A stretch of DNA of 54,240 nt from Bacillus sanguinis (GCF_018332475.1 NZ_BOQB01000104.1:1-54240); one strand, 5' to 3'. Counted from the first letter of the stretch, positions 1-8,982 are shown. Notes: a model not told the origin generated them from the letters alone. Program-made: numbers and translations.

Positions 1-1
1 A

Positions 2-1567
2 GAACCACAAGTGGAAGAACGTCCAATGCAGCAAGTAGTGGCAGAGCAAGTACAACAGCCAATTTCAAGTACAGAAGTACAAGAGAAAGCATATGTTGTA
101 AATCAAAGAGAGAACGATATGCGAAATGTATTGCAAACACCACCGACATATGCGATTCCACCATTAACATTGCTATCGATTCCGCAACAAGCGGCGTTAG
201 ATAATACGGAATGGTTGGATGAACAGAAAGAATTATTAGATACAACGTTTAATAATTTCCATGTTGGTGCACATGTTATTAACGTATCGCAAGGTCCAGC
301 AGTAACTCGTTTTGAAGTGCAGCCAGACCCAGGTGTAAAAGTAAATAAAATAACAAATTTAAGTGATGATATTAAATTAAGTTTAGCAGCGAAAGATATT
401 CGTATTGAAGCGCCGATTCCAGGGAAGAGTGCGATTGGAATTGAAGTTCCAAATAAAGAAAGTAAGCCAGTATTTCTTCGTGAAATTTTAAGAAGCCCTG
501 TGTTTACAAAGAGTGAATCACCGCTTACTGTTGCGCTAGGACTTGATATTTCAGGTGATCCAGTTGTAACGGATATTCGAAAAATGCCGCATGGACTTAT
601 TGCGGGTGCAACGGGTTCTGGTAAAAGTGTGTGTATTAACGCGATTTTAACGAGCATTTTATATAAAGCGAAACCGCATGAAGTGAAGTTAATGTTAATC
701 GATCCGAAAATGGTTGAGCTTGCACCATACAATTCTGTTCCACATCTTGTAGCACCTGTTATTACGGATGTAAAAGCAGCGACAGCGGCATTAAAGTGGG
801 CGGTTGAAGAAATGGAGCGCCGTTATGAATTGTTTGCGCACGCAGGAGCTCGTGATTTAACTCGTTACAATACGATTGTAAGTGAACGAGAAATTCCGGG
901 TGAGACATTACCTTATATCGTTATTGTCATTGACGAGTTAGCCGACTTAATGATGGTAGCACCGGGTGATGTTGAGGAAGCGATTTGTCGTATTGCACAA
1001 AAAGCACGTGCTTGTGGTATTCATTTATTAGTAGCGACGCAGCGTCCATCTGTAGATGTTATTACCGGTTTAATTAAGTCAAACATTCCAACGCGTATTG
1101 CGTTTACTGTATCATCTCAAGTTGATTCGCGTACGATTATCGATATTGGGGGCGCGGAGAAATTACTTGGCCGTGGTGACATGTTATTCTTAGGGAACGG
1201 TACATCTAAGCCAGTTCGTGTACAAGGTGTATATGTATCGGATGATGAGATTGAAAAGACAGTTGATCATGTGAAAAAGCAAATGAAGCCAAATTACTTA
1301 TTTAAGCAAGAGGATTTATTAGCGAAAACAGAACAAGCTGAGTCGGAAGATGAATTGTTCTTTGAAGCATGTCAATTTGTTGTAGAACAAGGGGGAGCGT
1401 CCACATCTTCTGTACAGCGAAAATTCCGCATCGGTTATAATCGCGCGGCACGTCTCATTGAAGAGATGGAATCGCAAGGAATTATTTCTGAAGCAAGAGG
1501 AACGAAGCCAAGAGACGTCCTTATTTCTGAGGATGAATTCGCTGCTATGCAGGAAACAAATGTATAG
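2..1567 (+). CDS. sftA: DNA translocase SftA (FtsK/SpoIIIE family), 5' end outside window
   Basis: C-terminal part of a soluble FtsK/SpoIIIE-type DNA pump that helps clear chromosome DNA from the closing septum. The reading frame is open to the window edge, so the real start lies upstream; a GTG at 11 is only an internal codon. Visible parts: the alpha-domain stretch, a Walker A loop GATGSGKS (about 604-630), a Walker B region ending IVIDELADLMM (about 915-957), the ATQRPSVDVITG motif, and a C-terminal winged-helix gamma domain (FRIGYNRAARLIEEMESQGI) that reads polar DNA motifs. The neighbouring murC matches the sftA-murC region of B. subtilis, which favours SftA over membrane-anchored SpoIIIE. 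Confidence 0.9.
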   Translation, partial: EPQVEERPMQQVVAEQVQQPISSTEVQEKAYVVNQRENDMRNVLQTPPTYAIPPLTLLSIPQQAALDNTEWLDEQKELLDTTFNNFHVGAHVINVSQGPAVTRFEVQPDPGVKVNKITNLSDDIKLSLAAKDIRIEAPIPGKSAIGIEVPNKESKPVFLREILRSPVFTKSESPLTVALGLDISGDPVVTDIRKMPHGLIAGATGSGKSVCINAILTSILYKAKPHEVKLMLIDPKMVELAPYNSVPHLVAPVITDVKAATAALKWAVEEMERRYELFAHAGARDLTRYNTIVSEREIPGETLPYIVIVIDELADLMMVAPGDVEEAICRIAQKARACGIHLLVATQRPSVDVITGLIKSNIPTRIAFTVSSQVDSRTIIDIGGAEKLLGRGDMLFLGNGTSKPVRVQGVYVSDDEIEKTVDHVKKQMKPNYLFKQEDLLAKTEQAESEDELFFEACQFVVEQGGASTSSVQRKFRIGYNRAARLIEEMESQGIISEARGTKPRDVLISEDEFAAMQETNV

Positions 1568-1628
1568 TAAACGGTTTTGCTGTATACTAAGAGAAAATGT
1601 TGGATAGTAAAGTAGGGAGTAAAGCGAC

Positions 1629-2747
1629 ATGAAAGAAATTGAATTAAAATTAAAAGGTGAAATAAATAGACTAACAAATAGAACATTTAAATTTGACGAA
1701 CGTGTTGGAGAAGGTTGGTTCTCTGCCGTTTACTTTTTAAAGACTAGAGAAATCATTGAAGAATTTCGCCCGAAAAGTGTTGTGACAATGCAATTTTTCC
1801 AAAAGGAAAATGCAGTTCTTTGCGGAACAGATGAAGTGATTGCATTGCTACAAACATTCGCTAAAAATCCTGAGGAACTTGAAATTAACTCTTTAAAAGA
1901 TGGCGATAATATTAGTCCATTTGAAACAGTGTTAACAATTCATGGTCCTTATGAAAATTTCGGATTTTTAGAAGGTGTTATTGATGGGATTTTAGCTCGT
2001 CGTACATCGGTTGCGACAAACGTATATAACGTTGTCCAAGCTGCGCGTAGCGTAGATAAAGAAAAACCAGTTATTTTCATGGGAGACCGTGACGATCATT
2101 ATACACAACAAGCTGGCGACGGTTATGCAGCATACATCGGCGGTATGAGCGCACAAGCGACGCATGCGATGAATGAATGGTGGGGCAGAAGTGGTATGGG
2201 GACAATGCCTCACGCATTAATTCAAATGTTTAATGGTGATGTTGTGGAAGCGGCAAAAGCATATCATAAGAAATTCCCAGAAGATGAATTAGTTGTATTA
2301 ATTGATTACAACAATGATGTCATTACAGATGCACTTCGCGTAGCACGTGAATTTGGATCAACATTAAAAGGTGTACGTGTAGATACGTCTCGTACGATGA
2401 TTGATCAATACTTCATTCGCCACCCAGAAGTACTTGGAACATTCGATCCACGTGGTGTAAATCCATCGCTTGTATTCGCACTTCGTAAAGCTCTTGATGA
2501 AGAAGGATTCCAGCATGTAGACATCGTTGTAACTGGTGGATTTGATGAGAAGCGTATTCGTGAATTTGAAGCTCAAAACGTACCTGTTGATATATACGGT
2601 GTAGGAAGTAGCTTATTAAAAATGAATATTGGCTTTACTGGTGATAACGTAGAATTAAATGGAAAACCAGAAGCAAAAGCTGGTCGTAAATATCGTCCAA
2701 ACCCACGTCTAGAGCGTGTTCAATTAGAAAAAAGAGAAGATATGTAA
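1629..2747 (+). CDS. Nicotinate phosphoribosyltransferase family protein
   Basis: 372-aa enzyme of the nicotinate phosphoribosyltransferase family, which makes nicotinate mononucleotide from nicotinate and PRPP in NAD salvage. Family-like segments are visible: LARRTSVATNVYNVVQAA, FMGDRDDHYTQQAGDGYAA, GTMPHALIQMF, and the C-terminal phosphate-binding region DIVVTGGFDEKRI...VPVDIYGVGSSLL. It is shorter than the typical bacterial PncB (about 480 aa) and resembles the compact archaeal-type branch. It starts 61 bp after sftA and ends in a strong terminator, so it may be read through from sftA. The family call is firm; the exact substrate (nicotinate versus nicotinamide) rests on the family. Confidence 0.82.
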   Translation: MKEIELKLKGEINRLTNRTFKFDERVGEGWFSAVYFLKTREIIEEFRPKSVVTMQFFQKENAVLCGTDEVIALLQTFAKNPEELEINSLKDGDNISPFETVLTIHGPYENFGFLEGVIDGILARRTSVATNVYNVVQAARSVDKEKPVIFMGDRDDHYTQQAGDGYAAYIGGMSAQATHAMNEWWGRSGMGTMPHALIQMFNGDVVEAAKAYHKKFPEDELVVLIDYNNDVITDALRVAREFGSTLKGVRVDTSRTMIDQYFIRHPEVLGTFDPRGVNPSLVFALRKALDEEGFQHVDIVVTGGFDEKRIREFEAQNVPVDIYGVGSSLLKMNIGFTGDNVELNGKPEAKAGRKYRPNPRLERVQLEKREDM

Positions 2748-2754
2748 AAGAGAG

Positions 2755-2790
2755 AAAAACTGATAGGTGATTGACCCTATCAGTTTTTCT
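2755..2790 (+). terminator. Intrinsic terminator after the phosphoribosyltransferase gene
   Basis: A perfect 13-bp inverted repeat (2755-2767 with 2776-2788), 8-nt loop, with the T-run inside the right arm. Confidence 0.9.
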
Positions 2791-2999
2791 GTTATCATAG
2801 TATAGCGGCTTCTTTTTTGCTATAATGGATTTGTTATGGACATAAAAAAGAAGTACGTACGAGTTTATCCTGATAAGTGAAGGGAAGAATAACTTCACTA
2901 CATCAAAAATGTATGATGATTACCAAAATAAGAAAAGATTCATATACTGTCTTATAGATAGGCCGTTGTATTAGTTCGAAATGTTGGAGGTTCTTTAAG

Positions 3000-4310
3000 A
3001 TGACAGTTTACCATTTTGTAGGAATTAAAGGAACAGGAATGAGTTCATTAGCTCAAATTCTTCATGACATGAAGCATACTGTTCAAGGGTCTGATTATGA
3101 AAAGCGTTTCTTTACACAAACAGCGTTGGAAAAGCGTAGTATCTCGATTCTTCCTTTTGATAAAAGTAATGTAAAAGAAGGACAAGTGATTATTGCAGGA
3201 AATGCATTTCCTGATACGCATGAAGAAATCGTAGCAGCAAAAGAATTAAACATCCCAGTACATCGTTACCATCACTTCTTAGGTGACCTTATGAACCAAT
3301 ACACAAGTGTTGCTGTAACTGGTGCACATGGAAAAACATCAACAACTGGTTTGTTAGCCCATGTAATGCAAGGTGCACACCCTACATCTTATCTTATTGG
3401 AGATGGAACAGGGCATGGGGTAGAAAATAGTAAGTATTTTGTATTTGAAGCTTGTGAGTATCGTCGTCATTTCTTGTCTTACAATCCAGACTATGCGATT
3501 ATGACAAATATTGATTTTGATCATCCAGATTATTTTACAGATATCAATGATGTATTCAGTGCATTCCAAGAGATGGCATTGCAAGTGAAAAAAGGCATTA
3601 TTGCATGTGGAGATGATGAGGAACTTCAAAAAATTCAAGCGAAAGTACCTGTTATTTTCTATGGATTTGGAGAAGATAATGATTTCCAAGCACGTAACAT
3701 TCAAAAGAGAACAGATGGTACTATTTTCGATGTATTCGTTCGTAATACGTACTATGATACGTTCAAAATTACAGGATACGGCAACCACAGCGTATTAAAT
3801 GCATTAGCAGTAATCGCGCTTTGCCATTATGAAAACGTTGATGTAGAAGCAGTTAAGCATCAGCTAACAACTTTTGAAGGCGTAAAACGTCGCTTTAATG
3901 AAAAGCCAATGGGAGAGCAAGTTATCATTGATGACTACGCACACCATCCGACAGAAATTAATGCAACGATTGAAGCAGCTCGTCAAAAACATCCAGAGCG
4001 TGAAGTTGTCGCTGTATTCCAGCCGCACACATTCTCACGTACAGAAAAGTTCTTAGATGAGTTCGCTGAAAGCCTAAGCAAAGCTGACCAAGTATACTTA
4101 TGTGATATTTTTGGATCAGCGCGCGAAAACAAAGGTGAATTAACAATCGAAGATCTGCAAAAGCGTATTGACGGTGCAGAACTAATTACAGATACAACAA
4201 CGGATGTATTAAAGAAACATAAAAACGGCGTTCTCATTTTCATGGGCGCAGGAGACATCCAAAAATTCGAAGCAGCTTACGTAAAAGAAGTTCAAGTTGC
4301 AGAGAAGTAA
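3000..4310 (+). CDS. murC: UDP-N-acetylmuramate--L-alanine ligase MurC
   Basis: 436-aa Mur ligase that adds L-alanine to UDP-MurNAc, the first peptide step of peptidoglycan precursor synthesis in the cytoplasm. An N-terminal Rossmann-type domain ([14 protein letters not shown]) is followed by the ATP-binding GAHGKTSTT at about residues 109-117, the central-domain [11 protein letters not shown] motif, and the C-terminal [11 protein letters not shown] and FQPHTFSRT motifs. Length is normal for the Bacillus enzyme. The start ATG is set by GGAGG about 10 nt upstream. The 210 bp before it hold the previous terminator and a TATAAT at 2821-2826 that may be a -10 element, although no good -35 is seen. 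Confidence 0.97.
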   Translation: MTVYHFVGIKGTGMSSLAQILHDMKHTVQGSDYEKRFFTQTALEKRSISILPFDKSNVKEGQVIIAGNAFPDTHEEIVAAKELNIPVHRYHHFLGDLMNQYTSVAVTGAHGKTSTTGLLAHVMQGAHPTSYLIGDGTGHGVENSKYFVFEACEYRRHFLSYNPDYAIMTNIDFDHPDYFTDINDVFSAFQEMALQVKKGIIACGDDEELQKIQAKVPVIFYGFGEDNDFQARNIQKRTDGTIFDVFVRNTYYDTFKITGYGNHSVLNALAVIALCHYENVDVEAVKHQLTTFEGVKRRFNEKPMGEQVIIDDYAHHPTEINATIEAARQKHPEREVVAVFQPHTFSRTEKFLDEFAESLSKADQVYLCDIFGSARENKGELTIEDLQKRIDGAELITDTTTDVLKKHKNGVLIFMGAGDIQKFEAAYVKEVQVAEK

Positions 4311-4313
4311 TAG

Positions 4314-4348
4314 AAAAGACGCATAGCGGTGGCTGTGCGTCTTTTTTG
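4314..4348 (+). terminator. Intrinsic terminator after murC
   Basis: Stem AAAGACGCA/TGCGTCTTT followed by a T-run. It also lies downstream of the minus-strand micro-protein gene ending at 4365 and could serve both. Confidence 0.85.
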
Positions 4349-4364
4349 TTGTGTTTGATATATG

Positions 4365-4499
4365 TTAAAGAGCGTTGATATGTTGGTGCGAATTGTTCTT
4401 TTTGTAGTTTTGTTTTAAGAAAACGATATATAGTAAACTAAAAAGTACATATCCAATTAAATAATAGAATGAAAACATATCGAATTGTTCCTTGTTCAT
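4365..4499 (-). CDS. 44-aa membrane micro-protein translationally coupled to PadR
   Basis: A short reading frame on the minus strand whose ATG overlaps the TGA stop of the PadR gene (ATGA, 4496-4499), the usual layout of translational coupling. The product starts MNKEQFDMFSFYYLIGYVLF and has one hydrophobic segment (about residues 9-28) followed by a basic, Asn- and His-rich tail. PadR-type regulators are often followed by small membrane proteins that they control; here the partner is unusually short. No known family recognised. The overlap and the single clean TM segment are the support. Confidence 0.6.
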   Translation of the reverse strand: MNKEQFDMFSFYYLIGYVLFSLLYIVFLKQNYKKNNSHQHINAL

Positions 4500-4840
4500 T
4501 TTTTATCCTCTCCTTTAGCTAGTAACATTAGAGCATGATACACTGCATCATAATCATGCAAGCGACTATTTAAAATTTCTCTCCCTTCGTCTGTAATGCG
4601 ATAGTATTTTCTTTTTGGTCCATCACCGGATTCTTCCCAATAGGAAACAGCCCAATTGTTTTTTGTGATCCGATTTAATATAGGGTAAATCGAACCGTTT
4701 GGGATATGAAACACAGGGATATCTTGTAGTGCACTTGTAATTTCGTATCCGTACATAGCTTGTTTACTTATTAAAGACAAAATAGCGAGATCAAAAACAC
4801 CTTTACGTAATTGAATTATAAAATTATCATTTTTTTCCAT
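4496..4840 (-). CDS. PadR family transcriptional regulator
   Basis: 114-aa winged-helix repressor. Typical PadR features: a core beginning LRKGVFDLAILSLISKQAMYGYEIT, the wing region FHIPNGSIYPILNRI, and WEESGDGPKRKYYRITDEGREIL. It lacks a long C-terminal domain, as in the short PadR-s2 type. A 38-bp near-perfect palindrome lies 7 bp upstream of the ATG, covering the place where the promoter and ribosome site must be, so autorepression is very likely. The inducer is unknown. The gene shares its stop with a 44-aa membrane protein start. Confidence 0.9.
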   Translation of the reverse strand: MEKNDNFIIQLRKGVFDLAILSLISKQAMYGYEITSALQDIPVFHIPNGSIYPILNRITKNNWAVSYWEESGDGPKRKYYRITDEGREILNSRLHDYDAVYHALMLLAKGEDKK

Positions 4841-4847
4841 ACTTTAA

Positions 4848-4885
4848 CTATATATGATTCATATCTAGATATCAATCATATATAG
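4848..4885. promoter_or_regulatory. Palindromic operator in front of padR
   Basis: A 38-bp palindrome with a single mismatched pair. Outer arms CTATATATGATT / AATCATATATAG flank the inner self-complementary ATATCTAGATAT (4861-4872). It lies between the divergent padR and acetyltransferase genes, closest to padR, and fits the AT-rich palindromic sites bound by PadR dimers. Its role as PadR operator is inferred from position and symmetry. Confidence 0.7.
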
Positions 4886-4984
4886 TGGTTGTTCATATAT
4901 AAAATTCAAAAGGAAGTGTGAATATTTAACAATTTCCATCTGTAAGTATTAGAATAATAAGAAAATTAAAAGGGAGCTAAAAAA

Positions 4985-5533
4985 ATGTTCACACTTCGAG
5001 TAGACGACGAAATCGAATTACAGTTATTAGAAAAGCATCATAAAGAGGAACTATATCAATTAATAAATCAAAACCGTAATCATTTAAGAAGATGGCTTCC
5101 TTGGGTAGATGGGACGAAATCAGCAGATGCTTATGATGAGATTTGTCCGATGTGGTTAAAGAAGTTTGCAGAGGGAGACGGTTTTGAAAGTGGTATACGT
5201 TATAAAGGAAAGCTCGTTGGGATGGTAGGTATTCATCCGGTAAGTTGGGGGAAGAAAGCGGCAAGTCTCGGATATTACCTTGCAGAAGATGCTGGCGGGA
5301 AAGGCATTATGACGCGTAGCGTGAAGGCTGTACTTCACTATGCATTTGAGAATTTAAAATTAAATAAAATGGAAATTAGATGCGGTGTTGAAAATGTGAA
5401 AAGCCGTGCTATTCCAGAGCGTTTAGGCTTTAAGTTAGATGGTATTTTAAGAGATGATGAATGGCTATACGATCATTTTCACGATATCGCTGTATATAGT
5501 TTGCTAGCTTCAGAATGGAAGGAGATTCGATGA
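4985..5533 (+). CDS. GNAT family N-acetyltransferase (RimJ/RimL-like)
   Basis: 182-aa acetyltransferase resembling the ribosomal-protein N-acetyltransferase group (B. subtilis YdaF-like). Seen: the NRNHLRRWLPWVDGT start typical of RimJ/RimL proteins, the acetyl-CoA-binding motif LAEDAGGKGIMTRSV, and GVENVKSRAIPERLGFKLDG. The AAGGGAG ribosome site supports this ATG. The next acetyltransferase starts inside its stop codon, so the two are an operon. The substrate is not shown by the sequence. Confidence 0.85.
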   Translation: MFTLRVDDEIELQLLEKHHKEELYQLINQNRNHLRRWLPWVDGTKSADAYDEICPMWLKKFAEGDGFESGIRYKGKLVGMVGIHPVSWGKKAASLGYYLAEDAGGKGIMTRSVKAVLHYAFENLKLNKMEIRCGVENVKSRAIPERLGFKLDGILRDDEWLYDHFHDIAVYSLLASEWKEIR

Positions 5534-6021
5534 ACGAGAAGATACGCATTATTCCGTATGAAAGTACGTTTCAAGATGAAGTAGTAGATCTTATCGTTCA
5601 TATTCAGCAAAAAGAGTACAATGTCCCCATTACGAAAGAAGAGCAGCCAGACTTGCTTGAAATAGAGACATTTTATCAAAGGAATCATGGCAACTTTTGG
5701 GTAGCAACTTATGATGATAAAGTAGTTGGAACAGTGGCTTTATTAGATATTGGGAACGATCAAGTAGCGCTAAGGAAAATGTTCGTAAAAAAAGAATTTC
5801 GCGGAAAAGAGTGGGGCACATCACATAAGTTGCTCCAAAAAGCAATTTCGTGGGCTGAGAATAAAAAGCTGAAAGATATTTACTTAGGAACGACAGTGAA
5901 ATTTCTAGCAGCCCATCGCTTTTATGAAAAGAATGGTTTTCAAAGTGTGGATATAGAAGGTTTGCCAAAAAGTTTTCCAGTGCTACAAGTGGATAAGAAA
6001 TTTTATAGATATATCGTTTAA
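5530..6021 (+). CDS. GNAT family N-acetyltransferase
   Basis: 163-aa second GNAT protein. Core signals: GNFWVATYDDKVVGTVALLDI (beta4), then LRKMFVKKEFRGKEWGTSHKLLQKAI (acetyl-CoA loop, a degenerate R-G-K-x-x-G form) and AAHRFYEKNGF. The start is placed at ATG 5530, which overlaps the upstream TGA and follows AAGGAGAT at 5518-5525; a GTG 15 bp earlier has no such site. Translationally coupled to the preceding acetyltransferase. Substrate unknown. Confidence 0.85.
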   Translation: MNEKIRIIPYESTFQDEVVDLIVHIQQKEYNVPITKEEQPDLLEIETFYQRNHGNFWVATYDDKVVGTVALLDIGNDQVALRKMFVKKEFRGKEWGTSHKLLQKAISWAENKKLKDIYLGTTVKFLAAHRFYEKNGFQSVDIEGLPKSFPVLQVDKKFYRYIV

Positions 6022-6022
6022 G

Positions 6023-6049
6023 AAGGTCATTCCGAAATGGCTTTTTTTA
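6023..6049 (+). terminator. Intrinsic terminator after the GNAT pair
   Basis: 9-bp stem AAGGTCATT/AATGGCTTT with two G-T pairs, a 4-nt loop and a T-run. Confidence 0.7.
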
Positions 6050-6096
6050 TGAACTAAAATGGAAAAAGTGGTATAATTTAGGTTAGGGGTGCGTGT

Positions 6097-6501
6097 ATGA
6101 ACATTCCGATTCAAAGAAGTAAATCGGTAGTCATTTTCGTTTGTCTCACATTAGTTTTTATGTTCGTATATCCGATTGTCATGATTGCCACAAATAAAGA
6201 GCAGTGGATGTCAGCGTTAATTGGAATGGGACTATGTTTCCTTGTAAATGTCCCACTCGTTTGGGAAGTATTTATTAAAAAGCATAAAGTAGAAAATGGT
6301 GTATTAAAGTATGGCATTTTAAATGACGATATTGTATTGAAAGAGATAAGAATCATTCGCCAAGTTGGGAAATCTCTTGAAATTACGACGAATGCATATA
6401 AAGTACATATGGTTGCGATGCCGCAATATATGGAGCAGTTTTTATCACTTGTAGAAAAAGAAAATCCACATGTGAAAATAGAAATGGTGGGTAAGAAATG
6501 A
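6097..6501 (+). CDS. Membrane protein with PH-like domain (YyaB-like), hypothetical
   Basis: 134 aa. Two N-terminal hydrophobic segments (about residues 11-30 and 39-60) are followed by a short beta-rich cytoplasmic domain (KVENGVLKYGILNDDIVLKEI...SLEITTNAYKVHMVAMPQ). This is the layout of small bacterial PH-like membrane proteins such as YyaB. A TATAAT at 6072-6077 is a probable -10. The stop overlaps the start of the next small membrane protein (ATGA). Function unknown. Confidence 0.65.
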   Translation: MNIPIQRSKSVVIFVCLTLVFMFVYPIVMIATNKEQWMSALIGMGLCFLVNVPLVWEVFIKKHKVENGVLKYGILNDDIVLKEIRIIRQVGKSLEITTNAYKVHMVAMPQYMEQFLSLVEKENPHVKIEMVGKK

Positions 6502-6680
6502 AATATGTAAAACCTTTGTTTTGTTTGGAAATTTTGCTTGTGCTTGCTATTTGCACTAGAGTATATATGAAATGGGATCTGCCCTTATATGAACCAATAT
6601 TAATAGGTACTATCGCAGTGGCGCTGTTGTATTATTTTCATTTTCAGCAAACAAAAAACGAAAAAAGTAGCTCTATGTAG
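6498..6680 (+). CDS. Small two-TM membrane protein, hypothetical
   Basis: 60-aa protein that is almost entirely two hydrophobic helices (about residues 5-22 and 31-48) with a polar C-terminal tail (QQTKNEKSSSM). The ATG overlaps the stop of the PH-like membrane protein, and 15 bp separate it from the lipoprotein gene downstream, so the three probably form one transcript. No family recognised. Confidence 0.6.
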   Translation: MKYVKPLFCLEILLVLAICTRVYMKWDLPLYEPILIGTIAVALLYYFHFQQTKNEKSSSM

Positions 6681-6695
6681 TTAGGAGGATTAGAA

Positions 6696-7130
6696 ATGAA
6701 AAAAGTCCTTATGTTATTTTTACTTCTGCTAACCGCATCCGTTCTTTTAATAGGGTGTAGTGCGAAGAAGGAAAAGGCTGATATGAACTTTGAAAAGGCA
6801 CAAAAGGTTGAGATTGAATCACTTACAGATTCAAGTGATAAAAAAGTAATTACCGATAAGAAAGAAATTGAAAAGCTGTTTGAAGTCATGAAAATGGATA
6901 AGTGGGAAATGCAATCGGCTCCTTTAGATACTCCGCAAGGGAAAACATTTAAAATGTATCAAGAAGATACACCAAAATTATCAGAGTCGAGTAAAGATAC
7001 AAAAAAGTTACATGAAATTGGTACAATGACAGTATATAAAGATGTCCCTTATGTTGAAGTTGAAATGAAAAATAAGAAGATGAGTTTTAAAGTGCCAGAA
7101 GATGTGGCGAAAGAGTTATTAAAGTATTAA
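6696..7130 (+). CDS. Lipoprotein, hypothetical
   Basis: 144-aa secreted protein with a signal peptide MKKVLMLFLLLLTASVLLIGC. The lipobox LIGC puts the lipid-anchored Cys at residue 21, so the mature protein sits on the outer face of the membrane. The mature part is Lys/Glu-rich with a small beta-rich end (TMTVYKDVPYVEVEMKNKKMSFKVPED). AGGAGG lies 8 bp upstream. It follows two small membrane proteins in an apparent operon. Function unknown. Confidence 0.8.
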   Translation: MKKVLMLFLLLLTASVLLIGCSAKKEKADMNFEKAQKVEIESLTDSSDKKVITDKKEIEKLFEVMKMDKWEMQSAPLDTPQGKTFKMYQEDTPKLSESSKDTKKLHEIGTMTVYKDVPYVEVEMKNKKMSFKVPEDVAKELLKY

Positions 7131-7163
7131 AAAAACGCTCGGAATGTGCTCCGAGCGCTTTTA
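7131..7163. terminator. Bidirectional terminator
   Basis: Stem CGCTCGGA/TCCGAGCG with A-run before and T-run after, between convergent lipoprotein and aminopeptidase genes. Confidence 0.9.
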
Positions 7164-7166
7164 TTA

Positions 7167-8282
7167 TTATTTTAAGTTCTCTGGGTTTAAAGCTTCTAAT
7201 TCAGATACAACGAAGCGTCCGTCTTTACGGATTAGTACGTCGTCGAAGTAAATTTCGCCGCCGCCATATTCTGGGCGCTGGATGCATACTAAATCCCAAT
7301 GAATGTTCGAGTTGTTGCCGTTCCATGCATCGTCGTAAGCTTGTCCAGGAGTGAAGTGGAAGCTGCCATCGATTTTTTCATCGAATAGGATGTCTCCCAT
7401 TGGATGTAAGATGTATGGGTTTACGCCGATTGCGAACTCACCAACGAAGCGTGCGCCTTCGTCTGTATCGAAGATTTTGTTAATGCGCTCTGTATCGTTT
7501 GCAGTTGCTTCAACGATTTGACCGTTCTCAAATTTAAGTTGTACATTTTCAAATGTATAACCGTTGTAAGGAGATGGTGTGTTGTAAGAAACTGTACCGT
7601 TAACAGAATCGCGAACTGGTGCAGAGTATACTTCACCGTCTGGAATGTTTAAATGACCTGAGCATTTAATAGCTGGAATGTCTTTAATAGAGAATGTTAA
7701 GTCAGTTCCAGGGCCAGTTAGACGAACTTTATCTGTTTTATTCATTAATGTAACAAGGCTATCCATCGCCTTATCCATTTTACCATAGTCTAAGTTACAA
7801 ACTTCGAAGTAGAAATCTTCGAAAGCTTCTGTGCTCATTTTAGCAAGCTGCGCCATAGAAGCATTTGGGTAGCGAAGAACAACCCAGCGTGTTTTCGGAA
7901 CGCGGATGTCTCTATGAACTTTCTTACCAACTGTTTGGCCGTGAATTTGCATTCTTTCACTTGGCACATCAGCTTGTTCGTTAATGTTATCGCCAGAGCG
8001 AAGACCGATATAAGCGTCCATATCTTTCATTACGCTTGCTTCATACGCAGCGATTTGTTCGAAATGTTCTTCAGTAGCACCCATTAATAAAGAGCGATCT
8101 ACTTGATGATCTTTTAAAGAAACGAATGGGAAACCACCAGCTGCATATGCTTCTTTTACAAGTGCAGTTACAAGTTCTTTTTGTAAGCCAAAGTTTTCAA
8201 TTAATACTTTTTCGCCTTTTTGTAAGCGGATAGAGTAGTTAATTAAATTGTATGCTAACTTTTCAATGCGTGGATCTTTCAT
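7167..8282 (-). CDS. ampS: M29 family metallo-aminopeptidase (AmpS/PepS type)
   Basis: 371-aa cytoplasmic aminopeptidase of the M29 (thermophilic aminopeptidase) family, releasing N-terminal residues from peptides. The metal-ligand pattern of the family is present: Glu in IPDGEVYSAP, Glu in RFVGEFAIGVNP, His in GSFHFTPGQAY, and the HWD triad in NIHWDLVCIQRPEY. It is about 40 residues shorter than the 410-aa B. subtilis AmpS, mostly at internal loops. AGGGAGG before the ATG supports the start. It stands alone between a shared terminator and ytxG. Confidence 0.92.
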   Translation of the reverse strand: MKDPRIEKLAYNLINYSIRLQKGEKVLIENFGLQKELVTALVKEAYAAGGFPFVSLKDHQVDRSLLMGATEEHFEQIAAYEASVMKDMDAYIGLRSGDNINEQADVPSERMQIHGQTVGKKVHRDIRVPKTRWVVLRYPNASMAQLAKMSTEAFEDFYFEVCNLDYGKMDKAMDSLVTLMNKTDKVRLTGPGTDLTFSIKDIPAIKCSGHLNIPDGEVYSAPVRDSVNGTVSYNTPSPYNGYTFENVQLKFENGQIVEATANDTERINKIFDTDEGARFVGEFAIGVNPYILHPMGDILFDEKIDGSFHFTPGQAYDDAWNGNNSNIHWDLVCIQRPEYGGGEIYFDDVLIRKDGRFVVSELEALNPENLK

Positions 8283-8469
8283 ATGTAAAGCCTCCCTACT
8301 AATTATGTATCCTCTCCTATTGTAACCTACTTAGTGGAATTTGTTGAATCATTTATGTTAAAGTTAACGAATAAGTATGAAAATTCTAATGAAAAGATAG
8401 GGATTAGAACGAAACGGAAAATGATTGTATAATAGGGGAAAGTATGAAAAAGATAAAGGAAGTGATGAA

Positions 8470-8982
8470 ATGCAAGTTCTTTTATATGTAAGTGCGGCTA
8501 TTATCGCGGTTGCTTTCGCTGTATTAGTAGTATATGTATGCAGAACGTTGTTATCGGTACAGAAGACGTTAGAAAACGTTGCAAGCACGTTAGAAGGTTT
8601 AGAAAAGCAAATGCAAGGGATTAGCGTAGAGACGGAGCAATTATTACATAAAACAAATGCATTAGCTGATGACATTCAACAGAAGTCACAATCATTAAAT
8701 AAAGTAGTATCAGGTGTAGATGGGATTGGAACGACAATCCATTCTTTAAATACGAAACTTCGTGATGTATCAGAGTCTGTTACGGACGAAATTGAAAACA
8801 ATGCTGATAAAGTAGCGCAAGTTGTACAGTGGAGTAGCGCAGCAATTGAAGTATACAATCATTATCGTGCGACAAGACAAGAGAAAAAGGTTGAAAAAGA
8901 AGAGCGTAAATTAGAAAGACTTGAGAAAAAAGCTGAAAAGAAAGAGAAGCGCTCTAGACTTCGTATGAGAGGTGAATCGTGA
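8470..8982 (+). CDS. ytxG: DUF948 membrane protein YtxG
   Basis: 170-aa general-stress-type protein. One N-terminal TM helix (about residues 3-23) is followed by a long heptad-like helical region (TLENVASTLEGLEKQMQGIS...) as in DUF948 proteins, and a highly charged KKVEKEERKLERLEKKAEKK tail. The start ATG follows AAGGAAGTGA; an upstream in-frame alternative has no ribosome site. A TATAAT at 8428-8433 may be its -10. It overlaps ytxJ at the stop codon. In B. subtilis ytxG-ytxH-ytxJ form an operon; ytxH is missing here. Confidence 0.85.
   Translation: MQVLLYVSAAIIAVAFAVLVVYVCRTLLSVQKTLENVASTLEGLEKQMQGISVETEQLLHKTNALADDIQQKSQSLNKVVSGVDGIGTTIHSLNTKLRDVSESVTDEIENNADKVAQVVQWSSAAIEVYNHYRATRQEKKVEKEERKLERLEKKAEKKEKRSRLRMRGES

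Noticed and set aside
103-732. 209-codon antisense frame inside sftA
   Set aside because: Shadow of the well-supported sftA frame on the other strand; no ribosome site or recognisable protein.
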